Assembly (NCBI RefSeq): GCF_921294215.1
Contig: NZ_CAKLDM010000003.1
Span: 62,001 to 126,000, forward strand
DNA: 64,000 nt
Source of the DNA: Vibrio marisflavi CECT 7928
Lineage (GTDB): Bacteria; Pseudomonadota; Gammaproteobacteria; Enterobacterales; Vibrionaceae
Reading direction: 5' to 3'
The stretch's first letter is position 1, and every line of letters starts with the position of its first letter. Positions 10,141 to 19,418 of this stretch are shown here, piece after piece. A model generated the notes under the pieces. The model was not told the DNA's origin and did not search any database. It was given only the letters and a program-made list of their open reading frames with translations. The translations under genes were made by a program, and so were the position numbers.

Positions 10141-10551
10141 TTAGCTTTGGTTTTGCTCTTGTACCGTAGGGGATAAGACTTCTACATTGTTCCCACTTGG
10201 GTCGGTGGTAAAGAAGTAGCGAAAACCTCCCAGTCGAGCTTGTTGAATAGAGCTGCACTCCTGCAAGCGACTTAACGAAGAGTGACATTCTTCAATGCTG
10301 ACCACTTCTATTGCTAAATGTGATATGCCTTTTTTACGGAGTTCTAAGAACTGACGCTCAGAACTCTGTTCTCGAGAGTCTTTAAATTCAAACAGCTCGA
10401 CTCGCGCACTTTGACTGTTGTTAAGTAACACAATGATGATCTCTTGGTCTTCATAACGTTTCTCTTCAACGAAGCCAAAACGTTGATAAAAGCTGATGCA
10501 AGGCTCTATCGAGTCGCAGGTGAGACTAACGTGATGCAATTTTCCCATCAT
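10141..10551 (-). CDS. VOC-family (glyoxalase/dioxygenase fold) protein
   Basis: The 136-residue protein has the paired beta-alpha-beta-beta-beta modules of the vicinal oxygen chelate superfamily. The first starts HHVSLTCDSIEPCISFYQRF, the second ISHLAIEVVSIEECHSSL, ending FTTDPSGNNVEVLSP. Candidate metal ligands are His6/His7, the Glu in RVELFEF, the His in SHLAIEV and the Glu in NNVEVL. The superfamily includes glyoxalase I, dioxygenases and antibiotic-binding proteins; nothing here identifies the substrate. It reads alone, convergent with pldA. Confidence 0.8.
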   Translation of the reverse strand: MMGKLHHVSLTCDSIEPCISFYQRFGFVEEKRYEDQEIIIVLLNNSQSARVELFEFKDSREQSSERQFLELRKKGISHLAIEVVSIEECHSSLSRLQECSSIQQARLGGFRYFFTTDPSGNNVEVLSPTVQEQNQS

Positions 10552-10726
10552 GCTGGTGGAGCTCCATAATTTATAAGTGTTTCTGCTTAGTAGTAAAATA
10601 GACTGCTGGCAGGTATGCAGTCTTATTGTCGGTTAAATAAGGTGAGTAATGGAAGTGAAAAAGTAGGTGAAAGAGGGAAGTATGCCGTTTGCCTGAAACA
10701 CAGGACAAACGACAATAGGTTACCAC

Positions 10727-11140
10727 TTATTCTTTAATAATCGGCACAACCAACATATCCACTGGTGAGCGATTTATGATTTTCTTCGCTGAAGAAGAGA
10801 ATTTGCTGACGAAGTCTTGGTGGTGACCACATACAAGAATATCGATATTGAATTCACGAATCGTGTGGCATAGCTCGTCGCATAGGTGACCACTACCAAC
10901 GAAAGTGTTTCTTAGTGGGTAGTCTGTTTTCTCTGCGAGTTTAGCTATGAACTCTTCCGAGTATTCACGAGTTTTTAAGTTGATATCAATGAGGCCGATA
11001 TAGTGTTCGTTGTAGTTTTCATCGATATGGATTAGTGACAGTTCTGCTTTTAGTGATTCAGCAAGGGCTACGGCCTTTTTCACTAAGTAGTTACTTTCTT
11101 CTGACAGGTCGACTGCGACCAAAATATGTTTATAACTCAC
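10727..11140 (-). CDS. uspA: Universal stress protein A
   Basis: This is a single-domain cytoplasmic Usp of 137 residues. It is close to enterobacterial UspA in its landmarks: YKHILVAVDLSEES at the start, SLIHIDENYNEHYIGLIDIN, the GSGHL turn, ILVCGHHQDFVSKFSSSAKK and VDMLVVPI at the end. UspA-type proteins dimerise and protect during stasis and stress; this subclass lacks the Walker-like G-2x-G-9x-G(S/T) ATP loop, consistent with the sequence. It is monocistronic. Confidence 0.9.
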   Translation of the reverse strand: MSYKHILVAVDLSEESNYLVKKAVALAESLKAELSLIHIDENYNEHYIGLIDINLKTREYSEEFIAKLAEKTDYPLRNTFVGSGHLCDELCHTIREFNIDILVCGHHQDFVSKFSSSAKKIINRSPVDMLVVPIIKE

Positions 11141-11339
11141 GCTGGATGTCCTCTTTGTTCTTGTTTTGTTTGCCCAAAGACTAACCGTACGAATATAAAG
11201 CTAATGTCATAATAAGGTTAAGAAAGGCCACTCTACGACTATGGTCTTATAGCTGGAGAACAGAGCTATCAGAGCTATCAATAGTTGCTGCTTTTAGTGA
11301 AAGCAATGCTGATAAAGGTGTGAATAGATGGGTATGAAA

Positions 11340-11369
11340 AAGCCCCAGATAATTGCTCATCTGGGGCTT
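11340..11369 (-). terminator. Intrinsic terminator of the dusB-fis operon
   Basis: AGCCCCAGAT (11341-11350) and ATCTGGGGCT (11359-11368) form the stem. On the minus strand it is followed by TTTTT, just after the fis stop. Confidence 0.88.
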
Positions 11370-11394
11370 AAAATACAAATTAGCTAACCAATTT

Positions 11395-11691
11395 TTAGTT
11401 CATGCCGTATTTCTTTAGCTTCTTACGTAGAGTACCACGGTTGATACCCATCATAGTTGCTGCGCGAGTTTGGTTTCCGCGAGTGTATTGCATGATAGTG
11501 TCTAGAAGAGGTTGCTCTACTTCAGCTAGAACTAGCTCATATAACTCAGTGACTTCTTGGCCATTCAATTGAGCAAGATAGTTTTTAAGAGATGCTTTAA
11601 CGGAATCACGCAATGGCTTTTGAGTGATTTGGTCTTGTGAAGTGACAGTAGTTACTGTTAAAGCGTCTGATGTCAGATTTTGTTCGAACAT
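11395..11691 (-). CDS. fis: DNA-binding protein Fis
   Basis: Fis is a 98-residue homodimeric nucleoid protein. It activates rRNA and tRNA promoters, aids site-specific recombination and peaks in early exponential growth. The length equals E. coli Fis, and the C-terminal helix-turn-helix is intact ([20 protein letters not shown], about 74-93). It starts 22 bases after the dusB stop on the same strand, the conserved dusB-fis operon. It may feed back on the tRNA/tufB promoter in this same window. Confidence 0.98.
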   Translation of the reverse strand: MFEQNLTSDALTVTTVTSQDQITQKPLRDSVKASLKNYLAQLNGQEVTELYELVLAEVEQPLLDTIMQYTRGNQTRAATMMGINRGTLRKKLKKYGMN

Positions 11692-11713
11692 ATTATGTCT
11701 AGCTCTTCTCTAA

Positions 11714-12727
11714 TTATGATGCAACGTTATCAAAATAACTTTCTAACGCTTCGATCTGCTGCGGAGCAGCTTCTATAGCGTTGAAAGTACGGCGAAAATC
11801 ACTTGCTTGCCCATGCTCTTTTAGGTACCAACCAACGTGCTTGCGCGCGATGCGAGGTCCTAAATACTCCCCATAAAAGTTATGTAGAGCGTCAACATGG
11901 CCGAGCAGTATACCTTTCACTTCCTCAACTGGGAGTTCAGGCATTTCTGTGCCGTTTTCCAAATAATGTTGGATTTGTTTAAAAATCCATGGGCGACCTT
12001 GTGCAGGTCTACCGATCATCAAAGCGTCAGCGCCAGTGTACTCAAGTACCTGTTTCGCTTTTTTAGGGCTATCAATATCACCATTGGCAATCACTGGGAT
12101 ATCAACAGCACGTTTGACCGCTCTGATGCTGTCGTATTCGGCCTCTCCTTTGTACATGCAAGCTTTTGTTCGACCATGTAAAGCCAAAGCTTGAATGCCG
12201 CAGTCTTGGGCTAATTTAGCTATCTGGACACAGTTTTTGTTCTCTGTATCCCAGCCTGTACGGGTTTTCAATGTCACAGGGACATCGACTGCTTCCACCA
12301 CTGCTTTCAAAATATCTTCGATGATATCTGGGTGCTTGAGTAGCGCAGAGCCCGCGAGTTTTTTATTTACCTTTTTTGCCGGGCAGCCCATGTTGATATC
12401 AACAATTTGGGCACCATTCTCAACACTAAATTGAGCGGCTTCAGCCATGAGGGTTGGATCGGAACCGGCTATTTGTACAGAGCGGATCCCTGATTCACCT
12501 TCATGAACCATGCGTTGTTTTGACTTTGCTGTTTTCCAAAGTTTAGGGTTGGATGACATCATTTCACTGACAGCCATTCCAGCACCGTATTTAAGACACA
12601 GTTCGCGAAAAGGCCTATCGGTGACTCCAGCCATCGGAGCAACAATCAAATTGTTCTTTAGTTGATAGTTTCCTATTCTCAAAATGTCTTCACAGTTCGC
12701 ATCGGCAAGGGCGCGCATTTTACGCAT
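11714..12727 (-). CDS. dusB: tRNA-dihydrouridine synthase B
   Basis: DusB is an FMN- and NADPH-dependent enzyme that reduces U17 in tRNA. The TIM-barrel start [20 protein letters not shown], the catalytic cysteine motif [20 protein letters not shown] and the phosphate-binding ANGDIDSP and [14 protein letters not shown] are all present. The frame opens at ATG 12727 (337 residues), about 15 residues longer than typical DusB (about 322). ATG 12718, or a TTG just before RIGNYQL, are alternative starts, so the true 5' end is uncertain. It is the first gene of the dusB-fis operon. Confidence 0.95.
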   Translation of the reverse strand: MRKMRALADANCEDILRIGNYQLKNNLIVAPMAGVTDRPFRELCLKYGAGMAVSEMMSSNPKLWKTAKSKQRMVHEGESGIRSVQIAGSDPTLMAEAAQFSVENGAQIVDINMGCPAKKVNKKLAGSALLKHPDIIEDILKAVVEAVDVPVTLKTRTGWDTENKNCVQIAKLAQDCGIQALALHGRTKACMYKGEAEYDSIRAVKRAVDIPVIANGDIDSPKKAKQVLEYTGADALMIGRPAQGRPWIFKQIQHYLENGTEMPELPVEEVKGILLGHVDALHNFYGEYLGPRIARKHVGWYLKEHGQASDFRRTFNAIEAAPQQIEALESYFDNVAS

Positions 12728-12816
12728 TTTTTTCTTGCGTGAAAAGACTAATATTTGAGCATTTACAAATTGTTTTTGTAATTTGTATGAAAATCAGCCA
12801 ATTAATCAAAAAACGC

Positions 12817-13707
12817 TTACGAACTTTGTTTCATTCCTGAGATGCGACACCATTCGCTCTGCTCTGCGATAGGGTCTAATTGGAACTCATCGCTGTAGTA
12901 GCTTGCGACATCATTTGCTTGTGTATCCAATACACCAGACATCGCTAAGCAGCCGTTTTCAGCAACCAGTCCTTTAATGATAGGGGAAAGCTCTCTCAGT
13001 GGACCTGCAAGAATATTGGCAACCACTACATCAGCGATTAGACCTTCAGGTTGATCTTGCGGTAAATAGACGTCAAGTTGATCGACAACGCCATTTCTTT
13101 CGGCATTGTCTTTAGAAGCAAGTAATGCTTGTGGATCGATATCGATCCCGATGACTTTTGCTGCTCCAAGTTTGATTGCAGCAATCGCTAAAATGCCTGA
13201 GCCACAACCAAAGTCGATAACTGTTTTTCCAGACAGGTCTAACCCTTCAAGCCACTCTAAGCAAAGAGCGGTGGTTGGGTGTGTTCCTGTTCCAAAGGCA
13301 AGTCCTGGGTCTAACATTACATTGACTGCATTTGGTTCAGGGACTTCTCTCCAGCTTGGGCAAACCCAAAGCCTCTCACCAAACTTCATTGGGTGGAAGT
13401 TGTCCATCCATTCACGTTCCCAGTCTTTGTCTTCTAACTGTTCCACTTTGTAAGCAAAACCATCTTCAAGCAACTGGCTGGATTTTAGTGTGCTAAGCAC
13501 TACTTCTACGTCTGCTTCTGCATCGTAAAGAGCAAGGATATCAGTATCGCCCCATAAGCGAGTTTCGCCCGGTAGAGGTTCGAATACAGGAGTATCATGA
13601 GCATCTAGAAAAGTAATCGATAGTGCGCCAGTTTGCTCCATCAAAAGGTCGCCGATAGGTTCAGCGTTTTCTGATGTAGCATTGAGCTTAATTTGAATCC
13701 AAGGCAT
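12817..13707 (-). CDS. prmA: Ribosomal protein L11 methyltransferase
   Basis: PrmA trimethylates the N-terminus and lysines of ribosomal protein L11 using S-adenosylmethionine. The 296-residue product has an N-terminal L11-recognition domain ([18 protein letters not shown]) and a Rossmann methyltransferase domain. SAM-site motifs are [20 protein letters not shown] (about 138-157), [20 protein letters not shown] and the NPPY-like [10 protein letters not shown]. It lies upstream of dusB-fis, as in other gammaproteobacteria. Its substrate gene, rplK, is also in this window at 55.5 kb. Confidence 0.96.
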   Translation of the reverse strand: MPWIQIKLNATSENAEPIGDLLMEQTGALSITFLDAHDTPVFEPLPGETRLWGDTDILALYDAEADVEVVLSTLKSSQLLEDGFAYKVEQLEDKDWEREWMDNFHPMKFGERLWVCPSWREVPEPNAVNVMLDPGLAFGTGTHPTTALCLEWLEGLDLSGKTVIDFGCGSGILAIAAIKLGAAKVIGIDIDPQALLASKDNAERNGVVDQLDVYLPQDQPEGLIADVVVANILAGPLRELSPIIKGLVAENGCLAMSGVLDTQANDVASYYSDEFQLDPIAEQSEWCRISGMKQSS

Positions 13708-13810
13708 GTTATTTTCGCTTAAAATTTGGACAGCTTAACGACAGGGGACGCAGTCTAGCATGAAACTTACACAATCCCTAGAACTGTTGAAGTGATAAGT
13801 AATTGAACAG

Positions 13811-13837
13811 AAAAAAGCCACCGCAATGGTGGCTTTT
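13811..13837 (-). terminator. Intrinsic terminator of accC
   Basis: AAAAGCCACC (13813-13822) and GGTGGCTTTT (13828-13837) form a perfect stem with a five-base loop. On the minus strand TTTTTT follows. It separates aroQ-accBC from prmA. Confidence 0.88.
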
Positions 13838-13865
13838 CGATGCTTTCATAACGACTTAGTTGGCT

Positions 13866-15209
13866 TTACTGTAGGCCAAGCTTCTTCTCAAGGTAGTGGA
13901 TGTTTGCACCACCGTGTTGGAAGTTTTCATCGTTCATGATTGACTCTTGTAGAGGGATGTTTGTTTTGATGCCTTCTACAATCATTTCGCCTAGAGCATT
14001 TTTCATGCGAGCGATCGCCACGTCGCGGTTTTCACCAAACGTGATCAGTTTACCAATCATCGAATCGTAGTGTGGTGGAACCGTGTATCCAGTGTAGATA
14101 TGAGATTCCCAACGAACACCCATGCCACCTGGTGGGTGGAAGCGGTCGATTTTACCTGGTGAAGGTAGGAAACGCACTGGATCTTCAGCATTGATACGAC
14201 ACTCTACGGCATGGCCGCTGATCTTGATATCATCTTGAGTGTATGAAAGAGGCTGACCTGCAGCAACGCGAAGCTGCTCTTTAATCAAGTCAACGCCAGT
14301 CACCATTTCTGTTACTGGGTGCTCTACCTGAATACGCGTGTTCATTTCGATGAAATAGAACTCGCCGTTTTCGTATAGGAATTCGAACGTACCCGCACCG
14401 CGGTAACCAATCTCAATACATGCACGAGTACAGCGTTCACCGATGTACTTACGCATTTCTTCAGTGATACCTGGAGCTGGTGCTTCTTCAACCACTTTTT
14501 GGTGACGACGCTGCATTGAGCAGTCACGCTCACCTAGGTGAATCGCGTTACCTTGACCATCAGCAATTACCTGAACTTCAACGTGACGTGGGTTTTCTAG
14601 GAATTTTTCCATGTAAACCATGTCATTGTTGAATGCGGCTTTTGCTTCCGCACGTGTCATTGCGATGGCTTCTACTAGCTCTTGCTCTGAACGAACAACA
14701 CGCATACCACGACCGCCGCCGCCACCAGATGCTTTGATGATAACTGGGTAGCCGATACGCTTCGCATGTGCTTTATTTTTTGTCGCATCGTCGTCAAGTG
14801 GGCCATCAGAACCCGGTACACAAGGAACACCTGCTTTTTTCATTGAGGTGATCGCTGATACTTTGTCGCCCATCATGCGAATTGTTTCTGCTTTAGGGCC
14901 AACGAAAATGAATCCACTGCGTTCAACTTGCTCAGCAAAATCAGCATTTTCAGACAAAAAGCCGTAGCCTGGGTGAATAGCGATAGCGCCAGTCACTTCA
15001 GCTGCAGAAATGATGCGAGGAATGTTTAGGTAGCTATCGATACCACGAGCTGGACCGATACAAACTGTTTCGTCAGCAAGCAATACGTGCTTTAGATCGC
15101 GGTCAGCAGTAGAGTGTACAGCAACGGTTTTGATGCCAAGTTCTTTACATGCGCGAAGAATACGAAGTGCAATTTCACCTCGGTTCGCGATGACTAATTT
15201 ATCTAGCAT
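13866..15209 (-). CDS. accC: Acetyl-CoA carboxylase, biotin carboxylase subunit
   Basis: AccC carboxylates biotin on AccB with ATP and bicarbonate, the first half-reaction of fatty acid synthesis. The 447-residue protein is the standard length. It starts [20 protein letters not shown]. The ATP-grasp glycine-rich loop [14 protein letters not shown] lies at about 159-172, with [20 protein letters not shown] and the catalytic [14 protein letters not shown] further on. It is transcribed with accB, 18 bases apart, as in E. coli. Confidence 0.98.
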   Translation of the reverse strand: MLDKLVIANRGEIALRILRACKELGIKTVAVHSTADRDLKHVLLADETVCIGPARGIDSYLNIPRIISAAEVTGAIAIHPGYGFLSENADFAEQVERSGFIFVGPKAETIRMMGDKVSAITSMKKAGVPCVPGSDGPLDDDATKNKAHAKRIGYPVIIKASGGGGGRGMRVVRSEQELVEAIAMTRAEAKAAFNNDMVYMEKFLENPRHVEVQVIADGQGNAIHLGERDCSMQRRHQKVVEEAPAPGITEEMRKYIGERCTRACIEIGYRGAGTFEFLYENGEFYFIEMNTRIQVEHPVTEMVTGVDLIKEQLRVAAGQPLSYTQDDIKISGHAVECRINAEDPVRFLPSPGKIDRFHPPGGMGVRWESHIYTGYTVPPHYDSMIGKLITFGENRDVAIARMKNALGEMIVEGIKTNIPLQESIMNDENFQHGGANIHYLEKKLGLQ

Positions 15210-15227
15210 GAGATACTGCCTCTATAA

Positions 15228-15698
15228 TTATTCGATAACAACAAGTGGTTGATCGAATTCAACTGGTTGGCCGTCTTCAACTAGGATTGCAGTAACAACA
15301 CCAGATTTATCAGCTTCGATTTGGTTCATCATCTTCATCGCTTCAACGATACATAGCGTTTCGCCAGCTGTTACAGACTGACCAACTTCGATGAATGATT
15401 TAGCGTCTGGGCTAGGTGCGCGGTAGAAAGTACCAACCATTGGAGAAAGAACTTGGTGACCAGCAGGTACAGCAGGAGCTGCTGGTGCACTAGTCGCTTC
15501 AGCTGCAGGTGCTGCAGGCACAGCAGCAGGAGCGGCTACAGGTGCAGGAGCTGCTGCATATTGAACAGGAGCTGCGATAGGAGCAGCAGTTCCGTTACGG
15601 CTGATTCGTACGGACTCTTCACCTTCAGAAATTTCTAGCTCCGCAATGCCAGATTCTTCAACTAATTCAATAAGTTTTTTAATTTTACGGATATCCAT
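15228..15698 (-). CDS. accB: Acetyl-CoA carboxylase biotin carboxyl carrier protein
   Basis: AccB carries biotin between AccC and the AccAD carboxyltransferase. At 156 residues it equals E. coli. An N-terminal region ([20 protein letters not shown]) is followed by a long Ala/Pro-rich flexible linker (about 34-78) and the biotinyl domain. The biotinylated lysine in [10 protein letters not shown] counts to Lys122, the same position as in E. coli. It lies between aroQ and accC on one strand. In E. coli AccB represses its own operon; nothing here tests that. Confidence 0.98.
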   Translation of the reverse strand: MDIRKIKKLIELVEESGIAELEISEGEESVRISRNGTAAPIAAPVQYAAAPAPVAAPAAVPAAPAAEATSAPAAPAVPAGHQVLSPMVGTFYRAPSPDAKSFIEVGQSVTAGETLCIVEAMKMMNQIEADKSGVVTAILVEDGQPVEFDQPLVVIE

Positions 15699-15757
15699 TT
15701 TGTCTTTCTCTTTTACTTATGGTTAAGACAGCTCTTAGAGCTGTAGAGTATTAGGTC

Positions 15758-16207
15758 TTACTTTGCCTGCAAGTGCTTGATGGCTGCAGACAGAGCGAAG
15801 TCATAGCCTTGTGCGCCAAGCCCACAAATAACGCCAACGGCCTTATCTGATAGATAAGAGTGATGGCGGAACGGTTCACGTGCATGTACATTAGACAAGT
15901 GCACTTCAATGAACGGTATGGCTACACCCAGCAAAGCATCACGTAGTGCCACGCTAGTGTGGGTGAACGCTGCTGGATTAATAATAATAAAATCGACCTT
16001 GCCGTGAGCGGCATGGATCGCTTCAATTAATTCGTATTCTTTGTTAGATTGCAGATGCTGAAGTTCAATGTTTTCTTTCTTTGCTCTGGTTTCTAAGTTC
16101 TCAACAATATCGCTGAGCGTGTTAGAGCCATAATGAGCGGGCTCTCTCAGGCCTAACAGATTAAGGTTTGGCCCATTTAGAACGAGAATGCTTAAGTTTG
16201 TAGACAT
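15758..16207 (-). CDS. aroQ: 3-dehydroquinate dehydratase, type II
   Basis: AroQ dehydrates 3-dehydroquinate to 3-dehydroshikimate in the shikimate pathway and forms a dodecamer. From ATG 16207 it has 149 residues, the usual size; an ATG six codons upstream lacks a ribosome site. The signature [20 protein letters not shown] includes the catalytic Arg and Tyr region. [18 protein letters not shown] and [17 protein letters not shown] carry the active-site His. It heads the aroQ-accB-accC cluster, an arrangement widespread in proteobacteria. Confidence 0.97.
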   Translation of the reverse strand: MSTNLSILVLNGPNLNLLGLREPAHYGSNTLSDIVENLETRAKKENIELQHLQSNKEYELIEAIHAAHGKVDFIIINPAAFTHTSVALRDALLGVAIPFIEVHLSNVHAREPFRHHSYLSDKAVGVICGLGAQGYDFALSAAIKHLQAK

Positions 16208-16318
16208 TATGCAGCCATCTTTCATTATTGTGAGAAGAATACGAATACTCCCATATTCTCCATTCGTTCATCAAGAAAATTTTGTTTAAATTTGGTGAAC
16301 GCTAACAAATTGACTCAG

Positions 16319-16324
16319 ATTATA
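16319..16324 (-). promoter_or_regulatory. -10 element of a likely aroQ-accBC promoter
   Basis: On the minus strand a perfect TATAAT occupies 16319-16324, about 110 bases before the aroQ ATG. The -35 region is poor. It is the only good -10 hexamer I see between the acs terminator and aroQ. Confidence 0.4.
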
Positions 16325-16449
16325 GCCAATTCAGAACAAATCGCAGCATTTTACTGGTCTAATCTCCTTATACATAACACCACAAGCATTGAGGGTAAAT
16401 ATAGTTGATTGGCCGCTATGGCCGCACATATCAGGCTTTAACAGTTAAA

Positions 16450-16479
16450 AAGAAAGCCACTACCTTGCGATAGTGGCTT
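16450..16479 (-). terminator. Intrinsic terminator of acs
   Basis: AAGCCACTA (16454-16462) pairs with TAGTGGCTT (16471-16479). The minus-strand continuation is T-rich (TTTCTTTTT). It lies about 30 bases past the acs stop. Confidence 0.85.
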
Positions 16480-16510
16480 GTATAATTCGCTAGCGAATTT
16501 TGATTTTTGG

Positions 16511-18460
16511 CTACACTAGTGCGTTTTTCTCTTCGATGAGCTTATCGACAACGCTTGGATCTGCAAGTGTAGAAGTATCACCTAAGTTACTTGTATCACC
16601 AGTAGCAATCTTACGTAGAATACGACGCATAATTTTACCAGAACGAGTTTTTGGTAAAGAGTCAGTCCAGTGCAATACGTCAGGTGTTGCGATTGGGCCA
16701 ATTTCTTTACGTACCCAATTCTTCACTTCTTTGTGTAGCTCTGCACTTGGGTACTCACCGTCATTGAGGGTGATGTATGCGTAGATTGCCTGGCCCTTAA
16801 TATCGTGCGGGATACCGACGATCGCAGCTTCGGCAATTTTGTCGAAAGCGACTAGCGCTGATTCGATTTCAGCAGTACCCATACGGTGACCAGAAACATT
16901 GAGCACATCATCAACACGGCCCGTGATCCAGTAGTAACCATCTTCGTCTCTACGAGCTCCGTCACCAGTGAAGTACATGCCTTTGAATGTAGAGAAGTAG
17001 GTCTGCTCAAAACGCTCGTGATCACCATAGACAGTGCGCATTTGTCCTGGCCAAGAGTCGAGAATAACTAGGTTACCTTCGGTTGCACCTTCAACAATAT
17101 TACCCATGTTGTCGACTAGAGCTGGCTGGACGCCGAAGAAAGGTTTACTTGCAGAACCAGGTTTAAGATCAGTAGAACCCGGAAGTGGTGTGATCAAGAT
17201 GCCGCCAGTTTCTGTTTGCCACCAAGTGTCGACAATCGGTGAGTTAGTATCGCCAATTGCTTTGTAATACCACTCCCAAGCTTCAGGGTTGATTGGCTCG
17301 CCAACAGAACCAAGAATACGCAAGCTTGTTCGCTTGGTGTCACCAATTGCTTCGTCACCTTTCGCCATAAGTGCGCGAATAGCTGTTGGTGCAGTATAAA
17401 GAATATTGACTTCGTGCTTGTCGACAACTTCACACATACGGCTAGTGCTAGGGTAGTTTGGAACACCTTCAAATAGGATAGTTTTTGCGCCGTTAGAAAG
17501 TGGACCATAGATTAGATAGGTATGGCCTGTAATCCAACCAACATCAGCAGTACACCAGAATGTCTCACCTTCTTGGTAGTCGAATACGTATTTAAAGGTC
17601 ATTGTGGCATAAACTAGGTAGCCACCCGTGGTGTGCATAACACCTTTTGGTTTACCTGTTGAACCTGATGTATACAGAATAAATAGCGGATCTTCTGCCT
17701 TCATTTCTTCTGGTGGACAGTTATCTGATACGTTTGCTGTTGCTTCGTGCCACCAAACATCACGGTGATCGTGCCAGTCGATATCAACACCAGTGCGCTT
17801 GAGAACGAGAACTTTGCTTATCGTCTTCACTTCTGGGTTCGTCAGTGCTTCATCAACGTTTTTCTTCAATGGAACAGCACGGCCGCCGCGGACACCTTCA
17901 TCGGCTGTGATGACGACTTTTGCGTCTGAGTCGATAATACGACCAGCAAGAGCTTCAGGAGAGAAGCCACCGAACACAACAGTGTGGACCGCGCCAATAC
18001 GAGTACAAGCTAACATAGCAATTGCAGCTTCAGGAACCATTGGCATGTAAAGGCAGACAACATCACCTTTGCGAACACCTTGCTCTTTTAATGCGTTTGA
18101 GAAACGACATACTTCTTTGTGTAGTTCATTAAAAGTAAGTGTTTTGTCGTCTTTAGGCTCGTCACCTTCCCAAATAATAGCGACTTCGTCCCCTTTGCTT
18201 GCGAGGTGACGGTCGATGCAGTTTGCTGAAACGTTTAGTGTGCCATCTTCAAACCAACGTATATCAACGTGGCCAGTATCAAAAGAGGTGCTTTTAACTT
18301 TGCTGAAAGGTTTGATCCAATCAACAATCTTTCCATGTTCGCTCCAGAACTCGACGGGGTTACTGACAGATTGCTCATACATAGCTTGATACGTTTCGGC
18401 ATCAGCATGTGTTTTGGCTTTGATATTTTCTTTTACCGGATAAACATGGGATTCGCTCAT
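16511..18460 (-). CDS. acs: Acetyl-CoA synthetase (AMP-forming)
   Basis: Acs activates acetate through acetyl-AMP and is the high-affinity route for scavenging acetate (the 'acetate switch'). The 649-residue length is normal. The adenylate-forming motif [32 protein letters not shown], and the C-terminal [16 protein letters not shown] with the acetylatable catalytic lysine are intact. GGAGAG lies at good spacing before the ATG. Two genes that could regulate it, crbS and crbR, lie within 13 kb. The promoter region at 18461-18764 contains a CRP-like site and an inverted repeat. Confidence 0.98.
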   Translation of the reverse strand: MSESHVYPVKENIKAKTHADAETYQAMYEQSVSNPVEFWSEHGKIVDWIKPFSKVKSTSFDTGHVDIRWFEDGTLNVSANCIDRHLASKGDEVAIIWEGDEPKDDKTLTFNELHKEVCRFSNALKEQGVRKGDVVCLYMPMVPEAAIAMLACTRIGAVHTVVFGGFSPEALAGRIIDSDAKVVITADEGVRGGRAVPLKKNVDEALTNPEVKTISKVLVLKRTGVDIDWHDHRDVWWHEATANVSDNCPPEEMKAEDPLFILYTSGSTGKPKGVMHTTGGYLVYATMTFKYVFDYQEGETFWCTADVGWITGHTYLIYGPLSNGAKTILFEGVPNYPSTSRMCEVVDKHEVNILYTAPTAIRALMAKGDEAIGDTKRTSLRILGSVGEPINPEAWEWYYKAIGDTNSPIVDTWWQTETGGILITPLPGSTDLKPGSASKPFFGVQPALVDNMGNIVEGATEGNLVILDSWPGQMRTVYGDHERFEQTYFSTFKGMYFTGDGARRDEDGYYWITGRVDDVLNVSGHRMGTAEIESALVAFDKIAEAAIVGIPHDIKGQAIYAYITLNDGEYPSAELHKEVKNWVRKEIGPIATPDVLHWTDSLPKTRSGKIMRRILRKIATGDTSNLGDTSTLADPSVVDKLIEEKNALV

Positions 18461-18764
18461 TGCTTCTCTCCTTTTCTTGAATTCAGCAAACGCATAAAAA
18501 TAGGGCTAGAGTCGTTACGGGAAATTCACATATTTGTTGCGTGTTGGTTAAATGAAAATTTGAGTTCATTATATGCATCAAATTTGTGGCCTTCGGTGTA
18601 CTTTAAGAATTTTTTGTTATCGTCGTCACATAGTGAACAACACCGTCCGTCACTCTCCGATAGAGTTATGCGTTCTACAATTAGACTTTAGGATGATATT
18701 GCTTTGTTCGTCTATTTTGTGAGCGTTTTATTTCTCATATGCAGCCATGTGAACAAATATTGGC
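18461..18764. promoter_or_regulatory. acs upstream region with CRP-like site and inverted repeat
   Basis: About 300 bases lie between acs and the exonuclease gene. TGTTA-N6-TCACA at 18615-18630 matches the CRP consensus TGTGA-N6-TCACA in nine of ten half-site bases. An exact inverted repeat, AAATTTGA (18556-18563) and TCAAATTT (18578-18585) with a 14-base spacer, lies about 95-125 bases before the acs ATG and could bind a dimeric regulator such as CrbR. E. coli acs is CRP-activated. Binding here is inferred. I see no gene in this interval. Confidence 0.45.
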
Positions 18765-19397
18765 TTAGTTTTTCGTCGGAGGAGAGGTTTTTTGCAGGCT
18801 TCCGAAGGTTAAATGAGTATAAATAAGTGCAGCCGCGAGTGCATCGTGATACGCATCGTGCTTGTTTTCGAGTGGTAACTCTAAATGTTGGCAGATGCTA
18901 TCTATACTAAGGTCTAGGTACGCATTGGGTAGGTGTTTATTGAGTTTATCTTGGTAAATCAGGCTGACTTCAACAGTGCGGTTGGGTAACGGGAAACCAA
19001 GGTGTTTTTTGCAGGCAATATTTAACATCTTTTTATCATATCGAATGTGGTAGCCAACGATTGGTCGATTGCCAATAAACTCGATTAGCTTCTCTATGGC
19101 CTGTTTTTCGCTTATACCATCCATCAAATCATGGTGGCGAAGTTTATGGATTTTAATCGAATCTTCACTCAGGGAATCAGGCGCTGTTAGCTGCACTTCA
19201 AAAGGCTGGCTTGTGACAATTCGATTGCCCGCAATCTTTATTGCCGCGATGGTTAACAGATCTGCTTTTTGTGGATCTAGGCTGGTGGCCTCACAATCTA
19301 TAGCCACTAGCTCATTCGAATGAGGCTTTTCGAATAAATGTGCGTATGCTGACCCTTTTAGCCTGTGTCGCCAAAGCAACCTTTGTATCCAGTTCAT
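18765..19397 (-). CDS. DEDDh-type 3'-5' exonuclease (DnaQ-like)
   Basis: The 210-residue protein has the three exonuclease motifs of the DnaQ/RNase T superfamily. Exo I is VAIDCEATSLDP (Asp and Glu, about residues 33-38), Exo II IVGYHIRYDKKML, and Exo III HDAYHDALAAAL with the His and Asp of the DEDDh type. It is not the polymerase III epsilon subunit, which lacks the basic N-terminus MNWIQRLLWRHRLKG seen here. It follows the CNBD-CBS-DUF294 gene by 21 bases and is surely co-transcribed with it. Substrate (DNA, RNA or nanoRNA) is unknown. Confidence 0.88.
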   Translation of the reverse strand: MNWIQRLLWRHRLKGSAYAHLFEKPHSNELVAIDCEATSLDPQKADLLTIAAIKIAGNRIVTSQPFEVQLTAPDSLSEDSIKIHKLRHHDLMDGISEKQAIEKLIEFIGNRPIVGYHIRYDKKMLNIACKKHLGFPLPNRTVEVSLIYQDKLNKHLPNAYLDLSIDSICQHLELPLENKHDAYHDALAAALIYTHLTFGSLQKTSPPTKN

Positions 19398-19418
19398 AAT
19401 CGCTCATGCTACGTTGCG

